A DNA stretch of 12,827 nucleotides from the NCBI GenBank assembly GCA_003645915.1, contig QNDG01000006.1, positions 1-12,827 of the forward strand. The letters run 5' to 3'. How positions within the stretch are numbered: position 1 is the stretch's first letter; every line of letters begins with the position of its first letter. The translations under genes and the position numbers were made by a program. The stretch is from Candidatus Zhuqueibacterota bacterium. Its GTDB lineage: Bacteria; Zhuqueibacterota; QNDG01. Of the stretch, positions 1 to 8,371 are shown piece after piece. The notes under the pieces were generated by a model. The model was not told the origin of the DNA. It saw nothing but the letters and a program-made list of their open reading frames with translations, and did not search any database.

Positions 1-2733
1 ACTATTCAAAAAGGTAAACCATGGGGCGGTTTGGGTTTGAGAGTTGAACAGAGAGGATTCCAGTGGAATAATCCACAGGCTCGGGACTGTATTTTTTGGG
101 AGTATACAATAGCTAATATTTCTGATTATGATCTACCACAAGTCGCTTTTGGTTATTGGGTAGATAATGGAATTGGTGGTGAGAGAGATGATGAACTGGG
201 ATTTTTTGACCGAAAAATTGACATGGCTTACTCTTGGGATGTTGATGGTATAGGTCAGGGTGGATTAACACCTGGAACAATGGGCTTTGCCTATCTGGAG
301 AGTCCTGGTATTTCGTGGGATAATATTGACAATGACCAGGATGGATTAATAGACGAAAAGAGAGACAATGATGCAACTAAACTGGTAGGCCCTACTGATG
401 GAATTTATGATGTTGCTGCTTTTTTAGAAACGTACAATTTAAAAATGGAAGATCTGCGTGATCATTGGGATGCTGATGAAGATCAGGATTGGGATGATGG
501 CGTAGATGCAAACGGAGACGGAGTATATCAGATAACTGAAGATGCAGGAGATGATGTCGGTATTGACGGAGTCGGACCGGCCGAACTTAACTACACAGGG
601 CCAGATGAGGGAGAGTGTAATCACAAACCAGACAGAAGAGAAGGAGACAGTGAGCCTGATTTTGCTGAGACGGATGTTTCTGAATCAGATATGGTTGGAT
701 TAACAAGCTTTCAGCTTTTTCCTGTACCAAGCCATTCCTCTGAGTACCATTGGTTCAGAGGAGACCAGTCTATGTGGGAATTGATGGACAGTGATACCCT
801 GGCTGAGTATCTTGGAAACATTTCTAACCTTATTGAAACATTTGCTTCCGGACCCTTCCCTCTGTTTCAAGGCAGAACTGAGCGAATTTCAATGGCAGAG
901 CTTCATTCCTTTGACCCATTAGCTGGTCTTAATTCAGATAATCATGGTGCACCTGCTTTGTTTGAAGCAAAAAGGATAGTACAGGTTATTTATGAAAGCG
1001 ATTACCGTTTTGCAAAACCTCCGGAAATGCCGACCCTAGAGGCAACAGCAGGGGATGGTAAGGTTGTGCTGACATGGGATGATAAAGCAGATACAAGAAC
1101 CCGTGATCCTTTTTTAGGTAATATAAATGATTTTGAAGGATATAAACTGTTTAAGGCAACTGATAAACGTATGTCTGATGCAGAGGTGATTACTGACGGA
1201 TACGGTACTCCGATGATGAAAAATCCGATTTTTCAATGTGATGTAATTGATGGGAAAAAAGGTTTTACTGATTTTGGAATGGTTAATGGAATTGGTTATT
1301 ACCTTGGTGAGGATAATGGGATCACGCACTATTTTATTGATAATGAAGTACAAAATGGCAGGACCTATTATTATGCACTGATTGCTTATGATTATGGTGC
1401 TCCAGATATCGGACCTGGTATAGCTCCTAGCGAAAACAGCATATATATTGATTTGGATGAAAGTGAAAATGTTCGTTCAATAGGGCCTAATGTTCAGATT
1501 GTAACACCTCATCAAAATGCTGCGGGATATATTTCACCTGACCTGCAGAATGATGAAAATAATATTACTTTTGGAGCAGGTACAGTGGAACCTGAAATTC
1601 TGGCACAGGGTAGCCTTCAGGCAAACCACCAATATAAAGTAAATTTTACTATTGATACTCTATATACTGTAAAGGATTATGATTACGGCTTTTTGTACGT
1701 TACAAATGGATTTAAAGTTTTTGATGTTACTGATGGAAACAATGTTGTTTATCAGGAATCGCCTGATAGGTTTGCATTCGAGAATATAATATATAATGAT
1801 TCTTTAAATACCAGTTATTTGAAAAGCGGCAGTATAATACATACAGATATCTTTAACGGAATAAGATTGAATATATATCAACCTCTTGATTTTCCTGAAT
1901 ATGACAGAGAAAACTCTGGTTGGGTTACAGGCAGTGCACCAATTGAAATTATCCCGACTTCTCAGGAATCTAAATATTTCGCATGGGATTATGATATTGT
2001 TTTTACAAATAATGATTCCGCATATACCGGACGAGTGAAAATAAAAACTATGCGTGATGAGTATAATAAGAGAATAAGCCGTTCTGCATTAATAACAGAG
2101 AGTAAATTTTCTTTTTATGTGATTAATAAATCATTCCCAAACGAGAACGGCTATGAAATGATGGACCTTGTAGTGCATGATGTTAATGGTGATGGTAAGT
2201 TCACATATGGAGAAGACAGAGTGCTGGTAGGACCTGTTACTGAAACAGGCCGCTGGGCAGGAACTGCTTTTATCATAGATTTCCTAAGCAGTGAAGATCT
2301 GCCTCAACCAGGCGATATTTACAGGGTGACATTTAAACGACCGTTTTTTGACCAGGATAATTTTATTTTTACTGTTAATACCACAGAAGGAATAGATGAA
2401 GAAGCTCTATCTGAAAAAATGGGTGAAATTAAAGTGGTACCAAATCCATATATAGCAACAAATTCCATGGAACCTGCAGTTGGTAACTGGAAACTGAATC
2501 AGCGCAGACGGCTTATGTTTACTAATATTCCGGCTCAATGTACAATTAAAATATTTACGGTCAGTGGTGTGCTGGTTGATGAAATTGAGGTTAATAATTC
2601 TGCAGATAATGGTATTGTTCATTGGGATTTATTAACTAATGAGGGGCTTGAAGTAGCCGCTGGTATGTATCTTTACTATGTTAAAGCAAGTACAGGTGAA
2701 GAGCATGTAGGGAAATTTGCTATTATAAAATAA
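1..2733 (+). CDS. Large secreted T9SS-cargo protein with Ca-binding-like loops and FN3-like module (5' end missing)
   Basis: The reading frame is open from base 1, so the true start lies upstream. A TTG at 31 is in frame but follows protein-like sequence and is not a convincing start. About 910 codons are present. Visible modules are an N-terminal part with aspartate-rich loops resembling thrombospondin-3/dockerin Ca-binding loops (DNDQDGLIDE at 328-357, DANGDG at 505-522, and DVNGDGK near 2179); an FN3-like module starting near 1021 (GDGKVVLTW, then EGYKLFKATD); a long beta-rich middle region; and a C-terminal T9SS-type sorting domain (2428-2730) that opens with VVPNPY and closes in a GMYLYYVKAS...GKFAIIK strand pair. 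Proteins of this build are common as surface proteins in FCB-group and KSB1-like bacteria, often next to PorV-like genes, as here (51-base gap). Its ligand or activity cannot be read from the sequence; I see no catalytic motif. Secretion by T9SS is inferred from the tail. Confidence 0.85.
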   Translation, partial: TIQKGKPWGGLGLRVEQRGFQWNNPQARDCIFWEYTIANISDYDLPQVAFGYWVDNGIGGERDDELGFFDRKIDMAYSWDVDGIGQGGLTPGTMGFAYLESPGISWDNIDNDQDGLIDEKRDNDATKLVGPTDGIYDVAAFLETYNLKMEDLRDHWDADEDQDWDDGVDANGDGVYQITEDAGDDVGIDGVGPAELNYTGPDEGECNHKPDRREGDSEPDFAETDVSESDMVGLTSFQLFPVPSHSSEYHWFRGDQSMWELMDSDTLAEYLGNISNLIETFASGPFPLFQGRTERISMAELHSFDPLAGLNSDNHGAPALFEAKRIVQVIYESDYRFAKPPEMPTLEATAGDGKVVLTWDDKADTRTRDPFLGNINDFEGYKLFKATDKRMSDAEVITDGYGTPMMKNPIFQCDVIDGKKGFTDFGMVNGIGYYLGEDNGITHYFIDNEVQNGRTYYYALIAYDYGAPDIGPGIAPSENSIYIDLDESENVRSIGPNVQIVTPHQNAAGYISPDLQNDENNITFGAGTVEPEILAQGSLQANHQYKVNFTIDTLYTVKDYDYGFLYVTNGFKVFDVTDGNNVVYQESPDRFAFENIIYNDSLNTSYLKSGSIIHTDIFNGIRLNIYQPLDFPEYDRENSGWVTGSAPIEIIPTSQESKYFAWDYDIVFTNNDSAYTGRVKIKTMRDEYNKRISRSALITESKFSFYVINKSFPNENGYEMMDLVVHDVNGDGKFTYGEDRVLVGPVTETGRWAGTAFIIDFLSSEDLPQPGDIYRVTFKRPFFDQDNFIFTVNTTEGIDEEALSEKMGEIKVVPNPYIATNSMEPAVGNWKLNQRRRLMFTNIPAQCTIKIFTVSGVLVDEIEVNNSADNGIVHWDLLTNEGLEVAAGMYLYYVKASTGEEHVGKFAIIK

Positions 2734-2784
2734 GAAAGCAAGTAATTTGAAACGAGAAGTAATTTTATAAGAGAGGCAATAGAT

Positions 2785-3855
2785 ATGACTGTGAAATTAA
2801 ACAGCACACTTTTAATGCTGAGTATTATTGTTATTACAGTATCTGTTAATGTGGTTCAGGCACAGGAACCTTATAGACAGGGTACAACTGCAGCAAATTT
2901 TTTGGAAATTGGATTCGGAAGTGCCGGTAATGCTATGGGGGATGCTTATGTTAGTATGGCAAATGATATATCCTCTGTATTCTGGAATCCTGCCGGACTG
3001 GGCTTTATGAACAGAGGGGAGGCAGAATTCAATTATCAACCCATAATTTTAGATATAAACGCTATGGCTTTTGCTGCAGGCATGCCATTAGGGAATGTTG
3101 GTTCTTTTGCTATTAATTATATTCAGATGGATTACGGACGCAATGAAGTAACAACGATGGAAATGCAGGACGGTACAGGGGAGTTGTTTAATGCAACAGA
3201 ATTTGCCATTGGTTTTTCATTTGCCAGAAAACTTGCCCAGTGGTTTTCCTTTGGTGCCACAGCAAAATATATATCATCACAGATTTGGCAGACATCTGCA
3301 AATGCTTTTGCTGTTGATTTGGGGGTTATTATTCAGACAAACTTTTTTTCCAGTACAGGGGAAAGAGGTGACGGGATGAACATAGGAATGTGTATTTCAA
3401 ATTTTGGAACTAAAATGCGTTACATGGGAGATCAACTTTTAAATCCAATTGATATACTTCCTGATGAAGCCGGGAATTATCAGAGCGTTCCAGGGATGTT
3501 CAAAACAGAAGGATGGGAACTTCCCCTTTTATTTCGTGTAGGTGTTTCAGTTAATCCAATTGTAACAGAAAAAAGCAGGTTCAGTGTTTCTCTTGATGCA
3601 GTTCACCCTAACAATAACAGTGAATCAGTAAATGTGGGGGGACAATATAAGATAACAATGCCTACAGGTTGGTCGTTTTTTCTACGGGGGGGCTATAAGG
3701 CTTTATTTATGGTGCATTCAGAGTACGGTTTTTCATTTGGGGGTGGATTTGTTATGAATATGATGCATGGTAAAGGATTAAAAATTGAGTACTCATACAG
3801 GGAGCTTGGCATATTGGGGAATATTCAGACATACAATATAGGTCTAATGTTTTAA
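2785..3855 (+). CDS. PorV/PorQ-family outer-membrane beta-barrel protein
   Basis: The protein has 356 residues. A signal peptide covers about residues 1-26 (hydrophobic LLMLSIIVITVSV, cleavage after VVQA). The mature start carries the family's typical N-terminal block, residues 33-75: GTTAANFLEIG, GSAGNAMGDAYVS and SVFWNPAGLG. The rest alternates short beta-strands with turns rich in Gly and Asn, and it ends in an aromatic residue (GLMF), as outer-membrane barrels usually do. Known relatives (PorV/LptO, PorQ, UPF0164) act in type IX secretion, where PorV carries cargo from the translocon to the attachment complex. Whether this copy is the general PorV or a paralogue tied to the neighbouring cargo cannot be told from sequence. 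GAGAGG at 2771-2776, 8 bases before the ATG, fits a ribosome binding site. It lies 51 bases after the large cargo gene and 14 before the next gene, so co-transcription is likely. Confidence 0.88.
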   Translation: MTVKLNSTLLMLSIIVITVSVNVVQAQEPYRQGTTAANFLEIGFGSAGNAMGDAYVSMANDISSVFWNPAGLGFMNRGEAEFNYQPIILDINAMAFAAGMPLGNVGSFAINYIQMDYGRNEVTTMEMQDGTGELFNATEFAIGFSFARKLAQWFSFGATAKYISSQIWQTSANAFAVDLGVIIQTNFFSSTGERGDGMNIGMCISNFGTKMRYMGDQLLNPIDILPDEAGNYQSVPGMFKTEGWELPLLFRVGVSVNPIVTEKSRFSVSLDAVHPNNNSESVNVGGQYKITMPTGWSFFLRGGYKALFMVHSEYGFSFGGGFVMNMMHGKGLKIEYSYRELGILGNIQTYNIGLMF

Positions 3856-3869
3856 AAAGAGCTTATATA

Positions 3870-5390
3870 ATGGACCTGAAAAATATGAGAGCAGATAAAT
3901 ATTTAGTGATAGTTTTCATTATATTTGATATTTTTGTTTTATCATGCCAGAGAGAAAATGCCGAACAACCTTCTGAAAAAATATTAGCACGGATTGGAGA
4001 TAAAACTATATCAGTTAATGAATTTATTCGACGGGCTGAATATACAATAAGGCCGATTTACTGTAGAAAGGATAATTACATACACCGGAAAATTGTTCTT
4101 AATTCTCTGATTGCCGAAAAATTGCTTGCATTAGAAGCAGGGGATGAAAATAAGTTAGTAAAAACCCCATATTTTCAAGATTATTTAAAAGGTCGTCAAG
4201 AACAGGCCATGAGGCAATGGTTATTTTATAATAATTTCTATCAGAGAGTTAAGCTATCTCCACAAAAAATTAGTGAAAGAATGAAGTTAGTAGGTAGAAA
4301 GTATGATATTTCTTATTTTTCTGTCTCTGATACTTACGTTGCTCATAAAATTTCTAAAACTATGCATGACACAGTTGATTTTAAAATAAAATTCAATGAA
4401 TTAAGTAATGGAGCAGATCTCCCAAGAAGGTTTGTTCAGTGGAATAATCTTGAAACCAGGGAAGTAATTAATGCATTGTACAGTGGTTCCCCTAAAAAAG
4501 GAGATATTATTGGCCCGTTAAAACAGGATACTAACTATATTTTTATAAAGATTAATGGCTGGACAGAACGGGTTTATCTTTCGCAAAACACTAAAAAGCA
4601 ACTTTGGGAGGATGTAAAAGAACAAATGCAATATGATGAGGCGAAAGAAGAGTATGTAAAATTTGTAAAAGGATTAATGAAGGGAAAAAAATTAAGGTTT
4701 AATAATGAGACTTTTGAAACTTTGGTACCAATAATTGCAGATGACTACTTAAAATCACAGGAAGAAAAAAAAGCTGCCTTCAATAACCGATTCTGGAAAA
4801 AGGAATCACACCGAAATGATCTTGACAATCATAGTTCTAGTCTTAAAGACATTATTGATAAGCCGTTATTCACTGTAGAAGGTCAGACCTGGACAGTAAG
4901 GCAGTTTGAACTTGCACTTGTATCACATCCGTTGGTTTTCCGGAAACATAATATTTCTAAATCAGAATTTGCCGAGCAATTAAAATTTGCAATTGCAGAT
5001 CTAATAAGGGATCAATTTATAACTCAGGAAGCCTATAAACATGGATATGAAAATGTAAATGTTGTTAAAAGAAATGTGAGTATGTGGAGGGATAATCTTT
5101 TAGCAATATATAAAAGAAACAGCTGGTTAAAATTAAATAATAAAGAAGATGAATTTAAATCGAATATAATAAAAACTATTGAGAAAGATTTAAACCCTTA
5201 TATTCTCAGTATTATGAAAAAATATAATGATGAAATTGAAATAGATACCGAGTTATTTGAGAAGATAAAACTCAGCAAGATTAACAGTTTTATGACACAG
5301 CGTAATATGCCCTTCAAAATCATGGTGCCTTCTTTCCCAGTGATTACCAACCATAACAAACTTGATTATGGCAGGAAAATGCAGCATTGA
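3870..5390 (+). CDS. SurA/parvulin-like periplasmic chaperone lipoprotein (divergent)
   Basis: The protein has 506 residues. The N-terminus is a lipoprotein signal with a lipobox ending at Cys26 (FVLSC). Residues 37-60 (ILARIGDKTISVNEFIRRAEYT) match the opening of SurA/PrsA-type chaperone domains, followed by the helical segment expected there (about 70-135). Residues 144-233 have the outline of a parvulin (PPIC) domain: KYDISYFSVS at the first strand, then GDIIGPLKQDTNYIFIKI near its end. Usual active-site residues are not evident, so isomerase activity is doubtful. A second SurA-N-like segment appears near 332-395 (PLFTVEGQTWTVRQFELAL). Charged helices fill the rest. AAGAG at 3857-3861 sits 8 bases before the ATG; Met6 is an alternative start. 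The 14-base gap after the PorV-like gene points to one operon and suggests a role in folding outer-membrane or secreted products of this locus. Function is inferred from fold; the family match is moderate. Confidence 0.75.
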   Translation: MDLKNMRADKYLVIVFIIFDIFVLSCQRENAEQPSEKILARIGDKTISVNEFIRRAEYTIRPIYCRKDNYIHRKIVLNSLIAEKLLALEAGDENKLVKTPYFQDYLKGRQEQAMRQWLFYNNFYQRVKLSPQKISERMKLVGRKYDISYFSVSDTYVAHKISKTMHDTVDFKIKFNELSNGADLPRRFVQWNNLETREVINALYSGSPKKGDIIGPLKQDTNYIFIKINGWTERVYLSQNTKKQLWEDVKEQMQYDEAKEEYVKFVKGLMKGKKLRFNNETFETLVPIIADDYLKSQEEKKAAFNNRFWKKESHRNDLDNHSSSLKDIIDKPLFTVEGQTWTVRQFELALVSHPLVFRKHNISKSEFAEQLKFAIADLIRDQFITQEAYKHGYENVNVVKRNVSMWRDNLLAIYKRNSWLKLNNKEDEFKSNIIKTIEKDLNPYILSIMKKYNDEIEIDTELFEKIKLSKINSFMTQRNMPFKIMVPSFPVITNHNKLDYGRKMQH

Positions 5391-5445
5391 ATCCAGTTTT
5401 GTATTTTATTATAACGAATTACGAATTTAAGGAATTCTGACAGAC

Positions 5446-7236
5446 ATGAGATGTAAATATATTATATTAATTGTTCTTATATCAACTATAACAGTTTATG
5501 CAAAAAATTATAAAGGTGCTGAGTTACGTACAAAGCAGGCATATCTTTATGGAAGGTTCGAAGTAAGATACAAAGCTTCATGGGGAAGTGGTCAGACTTC
5601 AACATTTTTTACGTACAATGATGATTACCCAAATACTCCATGGAATGAGATTGATATTGAAATACTTGGAAGGTATGATGATGATGTTCAGTTTAATACA
5701 ATTACTAATTACCAAACTAATCATCTTAGACATCAATTTGTAAGTTTTAACCCAGGGTTGGATTTTCATACTTATGGAATTGAATGGACGCCTTCATATG
5801 TAGCATGGTTTATTGATGGTGTTGAAGTATATCGCCAAACAGGAGAGCACATATCTTTATTGAAGTATCCTCAAAAAATCATGATGAATATATGGAATCC
5901 TGCATATTCAGACTGGGTAGGCGAATTTGATGATCGCACTTTGCCGTTTTTTGCTTATTATGATTTTGTGAGCTACAGCTCATATACTCCCGGACAAGGT
6001 AATTGTGGTACTGATAATAATTTTACTCTTCAGTGGACAGATGAATTCAACAATTTTAACAGTAGCAGATGGCAAAAAGCTACACATACATGGAATGGTA
6101 ATAATTCGGATTTTATTCAGGAAAACTGTTTGTTTAAAGATGGTAAAATGATATTATGCCTTACAGATAATTATAACACTGGTTATACAGATAAGAATCC
6201 TCCTGTAGTAATGTGGGCAATAGCAGAGGATGACAGTGTTATCGTGCATTTTTCAGAGAATGTAACGGAAACAAGTGCAGAAAATCTTTTAAATTATGTT
6301 ATCCCGGGTGCTCAGGTACATAATGCCCGGTTGTTAAGAGATAAACGTACAGTTGTATTACGTGTTAATGGTATGCTAAAAAGCAATACTTACAATCTTG
6401 TATGTCTGGGTGTTGAAGATGAAATGGAAAATCACAATAAGCTTCAGGGTCAAAATATCCCTATTACCAGTATTCCAACCATTTATTTTCCTTTCAAAAT
6501 TAATGTTGGATCTAATAAATATAATGATTACAAAAATGATCAAGCCTGGGACTACCAGAAAAATTATGGTTATGAAGGTGGAAGCTCCAGAGGGATGACA
6601 CAATCAGTATCTGGTACAGAAGATGATCCGATATTCCGAACTTGGCGACAGGGATTAGCAGCGTACAGAATTCGGGTGCCTAATGGTGTTTATAATATAA
6701 AGATGCTTTTTTCGGAAAACATATTTGAAAATTCGGGCCTTCGATGTTTTGATGTCTATATTGAAAATGTACTGGTCATAGAAAATCTTGATATATTTAA
6801 GGAAGTCGGAAAACATGTCGCTCACATAGAAGGAATTAATAATGTTTCTGTCGATGACGGAATTATAGATGTCCATTTTAGTGCAGTCGTAAACGAACCT
6901 GTTTTATCGGGTTTAATCATTGAGCAGGTATCAACAGGAATTGTTGAAAAAGAGTCTGGAATAAAAGAATTTTTATTAAAGGCAAATTATCCCAACCCGT
7001 TTAACAATAAGACAATTATACCGTTTGTTCTCAACGATTATGGTCTTGTTTTTATTAAAATATTTGATCTTACTGGCCGGTTGGTTTATAGCAAAAATAT
7101 GCCTGTGCAGAGCCCTGGACGGTATAAATTTATATGGAAATATGATGGTCCTTCAGGAATTTATATATGCAGACTTGATTTTTTAACAAATAATAGCTTA
7201 TATTCATCTAGTAGAAAGATGCTTTATGTTAAGTAG
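5446..7236 (+). CDS. Circularly permuted GH16 lichenase (beta-1,3-1,4-glucanase) with Ig-like, malectin-like and T9SS-tail domains
   Basis: The protein has 596 residues with a signal peptide of about 19 residues (cut after VYA). It would hydrolyse mixed-linkage beta-glucan outside the cell. The catalytic motif WNEIDIEILG places the nucleophile at Glu68, the assisting Asp at 70 and the acid/base at Glu72; the EIDIE form without an extra residue is the lichenase type. The fold is permuted: the segment that opens Bacillus lichenases (F..FN...S..W.KA, then the G.M.L.LT strand) lies after the catalytic part at residues 193-241, joined through YTPGQG (180-185). Fibrobacter succinogenes lichenase has the same order, including a KDFSGAEL-like start (here KNYKGAEL) and YTPGQG. 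Next come an Ig-like/Big_5-type domain (about 252-342), a malectin-like domain (about 346-494; INVGS, SGLIIEQ) and a T9SS tail (514-596; NYPNPFN). AAGGAA at 5429-5434 precedes the start. The 3' end overlaps the next GH16 gene by 11 bases. Confidence 0.9.
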   Translation: MRCKYIILIVLISTITVYAKNYKGAELRTKQAYLYGRFEVRYKASWGSGQTSTFFTYNDDYPNTPWNEIDIEILGRYDDDVQFNTITNYQTNHLRHQFVSFNPGLDFHTYGIEWTPSYVAWFIDGVEVYRQTGEHISLLKYPQKIMMNIWNPAYSDWVGEFDDRTLPFFAYYDFVSYSSYTPGQGNCGTDNNFTLQWTDEFNNFNSSRWQKATHTWNGNNSDFIQENCLFKDGKMILCLTDNYNTGYTDKNPPVVMWAIAEDDSVIVHFSENVTETSAENLLNYVIPGAQVHNARLLRDKRTVVLRVNGMLKSNTYNLVCLGVEDEMENHNKLQGQNIPITSIPTIYFPFKINVGSNKYNDYKNDQAWDYQKNYGYEGGSSRGMTQSVSGTEDDPIFRTWRQGLAAYRIRVPNGVYNIKMLFSENIFENSGLRCFDVYIENVLVIENLDIFKEVGKHVAHIEGINNVSVDDGIIDVHFSAVVNEPVLSGLIIEQVSTGIVEKESGIKEFLLKANYPNPFNNKTIIPFVLNDYGLVFIKIFDLTGRLVYSKNMPVQSPGRYKFIWKYDGPSGIYICRLDFLTNNSLYSSSRKMLYVK

Positions 7237-8116
7237 GGCGGGTATTGTGAAATTAAGATTTAAATTCATTGTTTGGATATTATTGATGGTTAATCTTCTT
7301 GTTTGTTTGTCTTTAAGCTGCAGTAAAAAAATCAGCAACTCTGAAAGGGAGCATAATCAAGATATCAAAACACCTGCTGGTTATGTTTTAATCTGGAATG
7401 ATGAATTTAATGGTTCTACGATTAATCCTGAGAAATGGGAGCACGAGGTTAACGCTGCAGGAGGCGGTAATAATGAATTACAGTATTATACTGACCGTGT
7501 AGAAAATTCATATGTTGATAACGGATTTTTAATATTACAGGCATTTAAGGAAAAATATACAGGAGAAGAAGGTACAAGAGAGTTTACATCTGCAAGATTG
7601 AGGACAATTCATAAAGGAGACTGGAAATACGGAAGATTTGAAGTTTGTGCAAAATTACCTTTTGGCCAGGGTATATGGCCTGCAATATGGATGATGCCTA
7701 CAGATAATGTTTACGGTGGATGGGCTGCAAGCGGTGAGATTGACATTATGGAGCTTCTTGGTCAGGAGCCAGATAAAATATATGGGACAATACATTACGG
7801 TGGAAAATATCCGCGTAACAAGCATAGTGGTTCGTTCTATAAATATCCTGAATCTTTTAGTGATGGTTTTCATGTTTTTTCAATAGAATGGGATACAACT
7901 GAGATAAGATGGTACGTTGATGATATTCAATATGCAGTTCAGACAGAGTGGTATTCAGAAAATGGTGAATATCCTGCACCTTTTAACCAGCGATTTTACC
8001 TGATAATTAATGTGGCTGTAGGCGGTAACTGGCCTGGAAATCCTGATACTACTACACAGTTTCCTCAAAAAATGGTAGTTGATTATGTCCGGGTTTTTCA
8101 AAAGAGAGTTGATTGA
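7226..8116 (+). CDS. GH16 laminarinase-type endo-beta-1,3-glucanase, lipoprotein
   Basis: The protein has 296 residues and is essentially a signal plus one GH16 domain in normal order. The lipobox ends at Cys32 (LSLSC), so the enzyme is probably membrane-anchored; it has no T9SS tail. The domain starts at residue 53 (YVLIWNDEFNG), passes NNELQYYT (82-89), YGRFEV (135-140) and the substrate-cleft WPAIWMMP (151-158), and reaches the catalytic GEIDIMELLG with nucleophile Glu171, Asp173 and acid/base Glu176. The EIDIME form with the extra beta-bulge residue is typical of laminarinases (GH16_3-like). It ends with a VDYVRVFQ strand, as usual. The ATG at 7226 lies inside the preceding gene (11-base overlap, suggesting translational coupling). 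A GTG at 7247 would give a tidier lipoprotein signal (MKLRFKFIVWILL) and a 10-base gap, and is a serious alternative. Laminarin or mixed-linkage glucan as substrate follows from family and neighbours. Confidence 0.92.
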   Translation: MLSRAGIVKLRFKFIVWILLMVNLLVCLSLSCSKKISNSEREHNQDIKTPAGYVLIWNDEFNGSTINPEKWEHEVNAAGGGNNELQYYTDRVENSYVDNGFLILQAFKEKYTGEEGTREFTSARLRTIHKGDWKYGRFEVCAKLPFGQGIWPAIWMMPTDNVYGGWAASGEIDIMELLGQEPDKIYGTIHYGGKYPRNKHSGSFYKYPESFSDGFHVFSIEWDTTEIRWYVDDIQYAVQTEWYSENGEYPAPFNQRFYLIINVAVGGNWPGNPDTTTQFPQKMVVDYVRVFQKRVD

Positions 8117-8173
8117 TCTTTAAACCATCTCTGTTCATCGGGATGGTCTCGTTCCTAAACAGGTCAACACTAA

Positions 8174-8362
8174 CGTGCTTTTTTAGACTCACCGATCTGC
8201 GGGAACTCTAAAAGTCACTACCTTTGGTTTTGGATGTTTACTGATATATTTTTTGGAAACAGAACTAACCAAAAATTTTGTGAAGCATTTAATACAGGTC
8301 TTAGAAATAAATTTAAAATAAATTATATTTTTCCAATAAATGATAAGGAGCCTTATTGTTAA
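8174..8362 (+). pseudogene. Possible decayed coding remnant, radical-SAM-like (low confidence)
   Basis: The gap between the laminarinase and GH-A genes (8117-8371) holds a 62-codon open frame ending in TAA at 8360, in the same frame as the downstream gene. Its translation looks like real protein: YLWFWMFTDIFF, then NQKFCEAFNTGL and KINYIFP. That succession resembles the strand-helix-strand with acidic DD.F that follows the iron-sulfur motif in B12-type radical SAM proteins. Just upstream in the same frame (8135-8170) the translation reads SSGWSRS*TGQH, which would fit SSGCxxxCxxCH if all three cysteine codons had been lost. There are stops at 8156 and 8171 and only a late ATG (8234), so it cannot be a working gene of that family. 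A chance likeness is quite possible. No terminator or promoter in this gap is convincing. Confidence 0.25.
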
Positions 8363-8371
8363 GTTCACAAT

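Noticed and set aside
31..33. TTG at base 31 as the start of the first gene
   Set aside because: The frame is open to base 1 with protein-like codons (KGKPWGGLGLRVEQ) and no ribosome binding site; the gene continues upstream of the window.
5414..5427. Tandem ACGAATT ACGAATT before the permuted lichenase gene
   Set aside because: Only two 7-base copies in AT-rich spacer; no reason to treat it as an operator or a repeat family.
8124..8147. ACCATC / GATGGT inverted repeat just after the laminarinase gene as a terminator
   Set aside because: Six-base stem with a 12-base loop and no T-run afterwards; it also overlaps the possible coding remnant.
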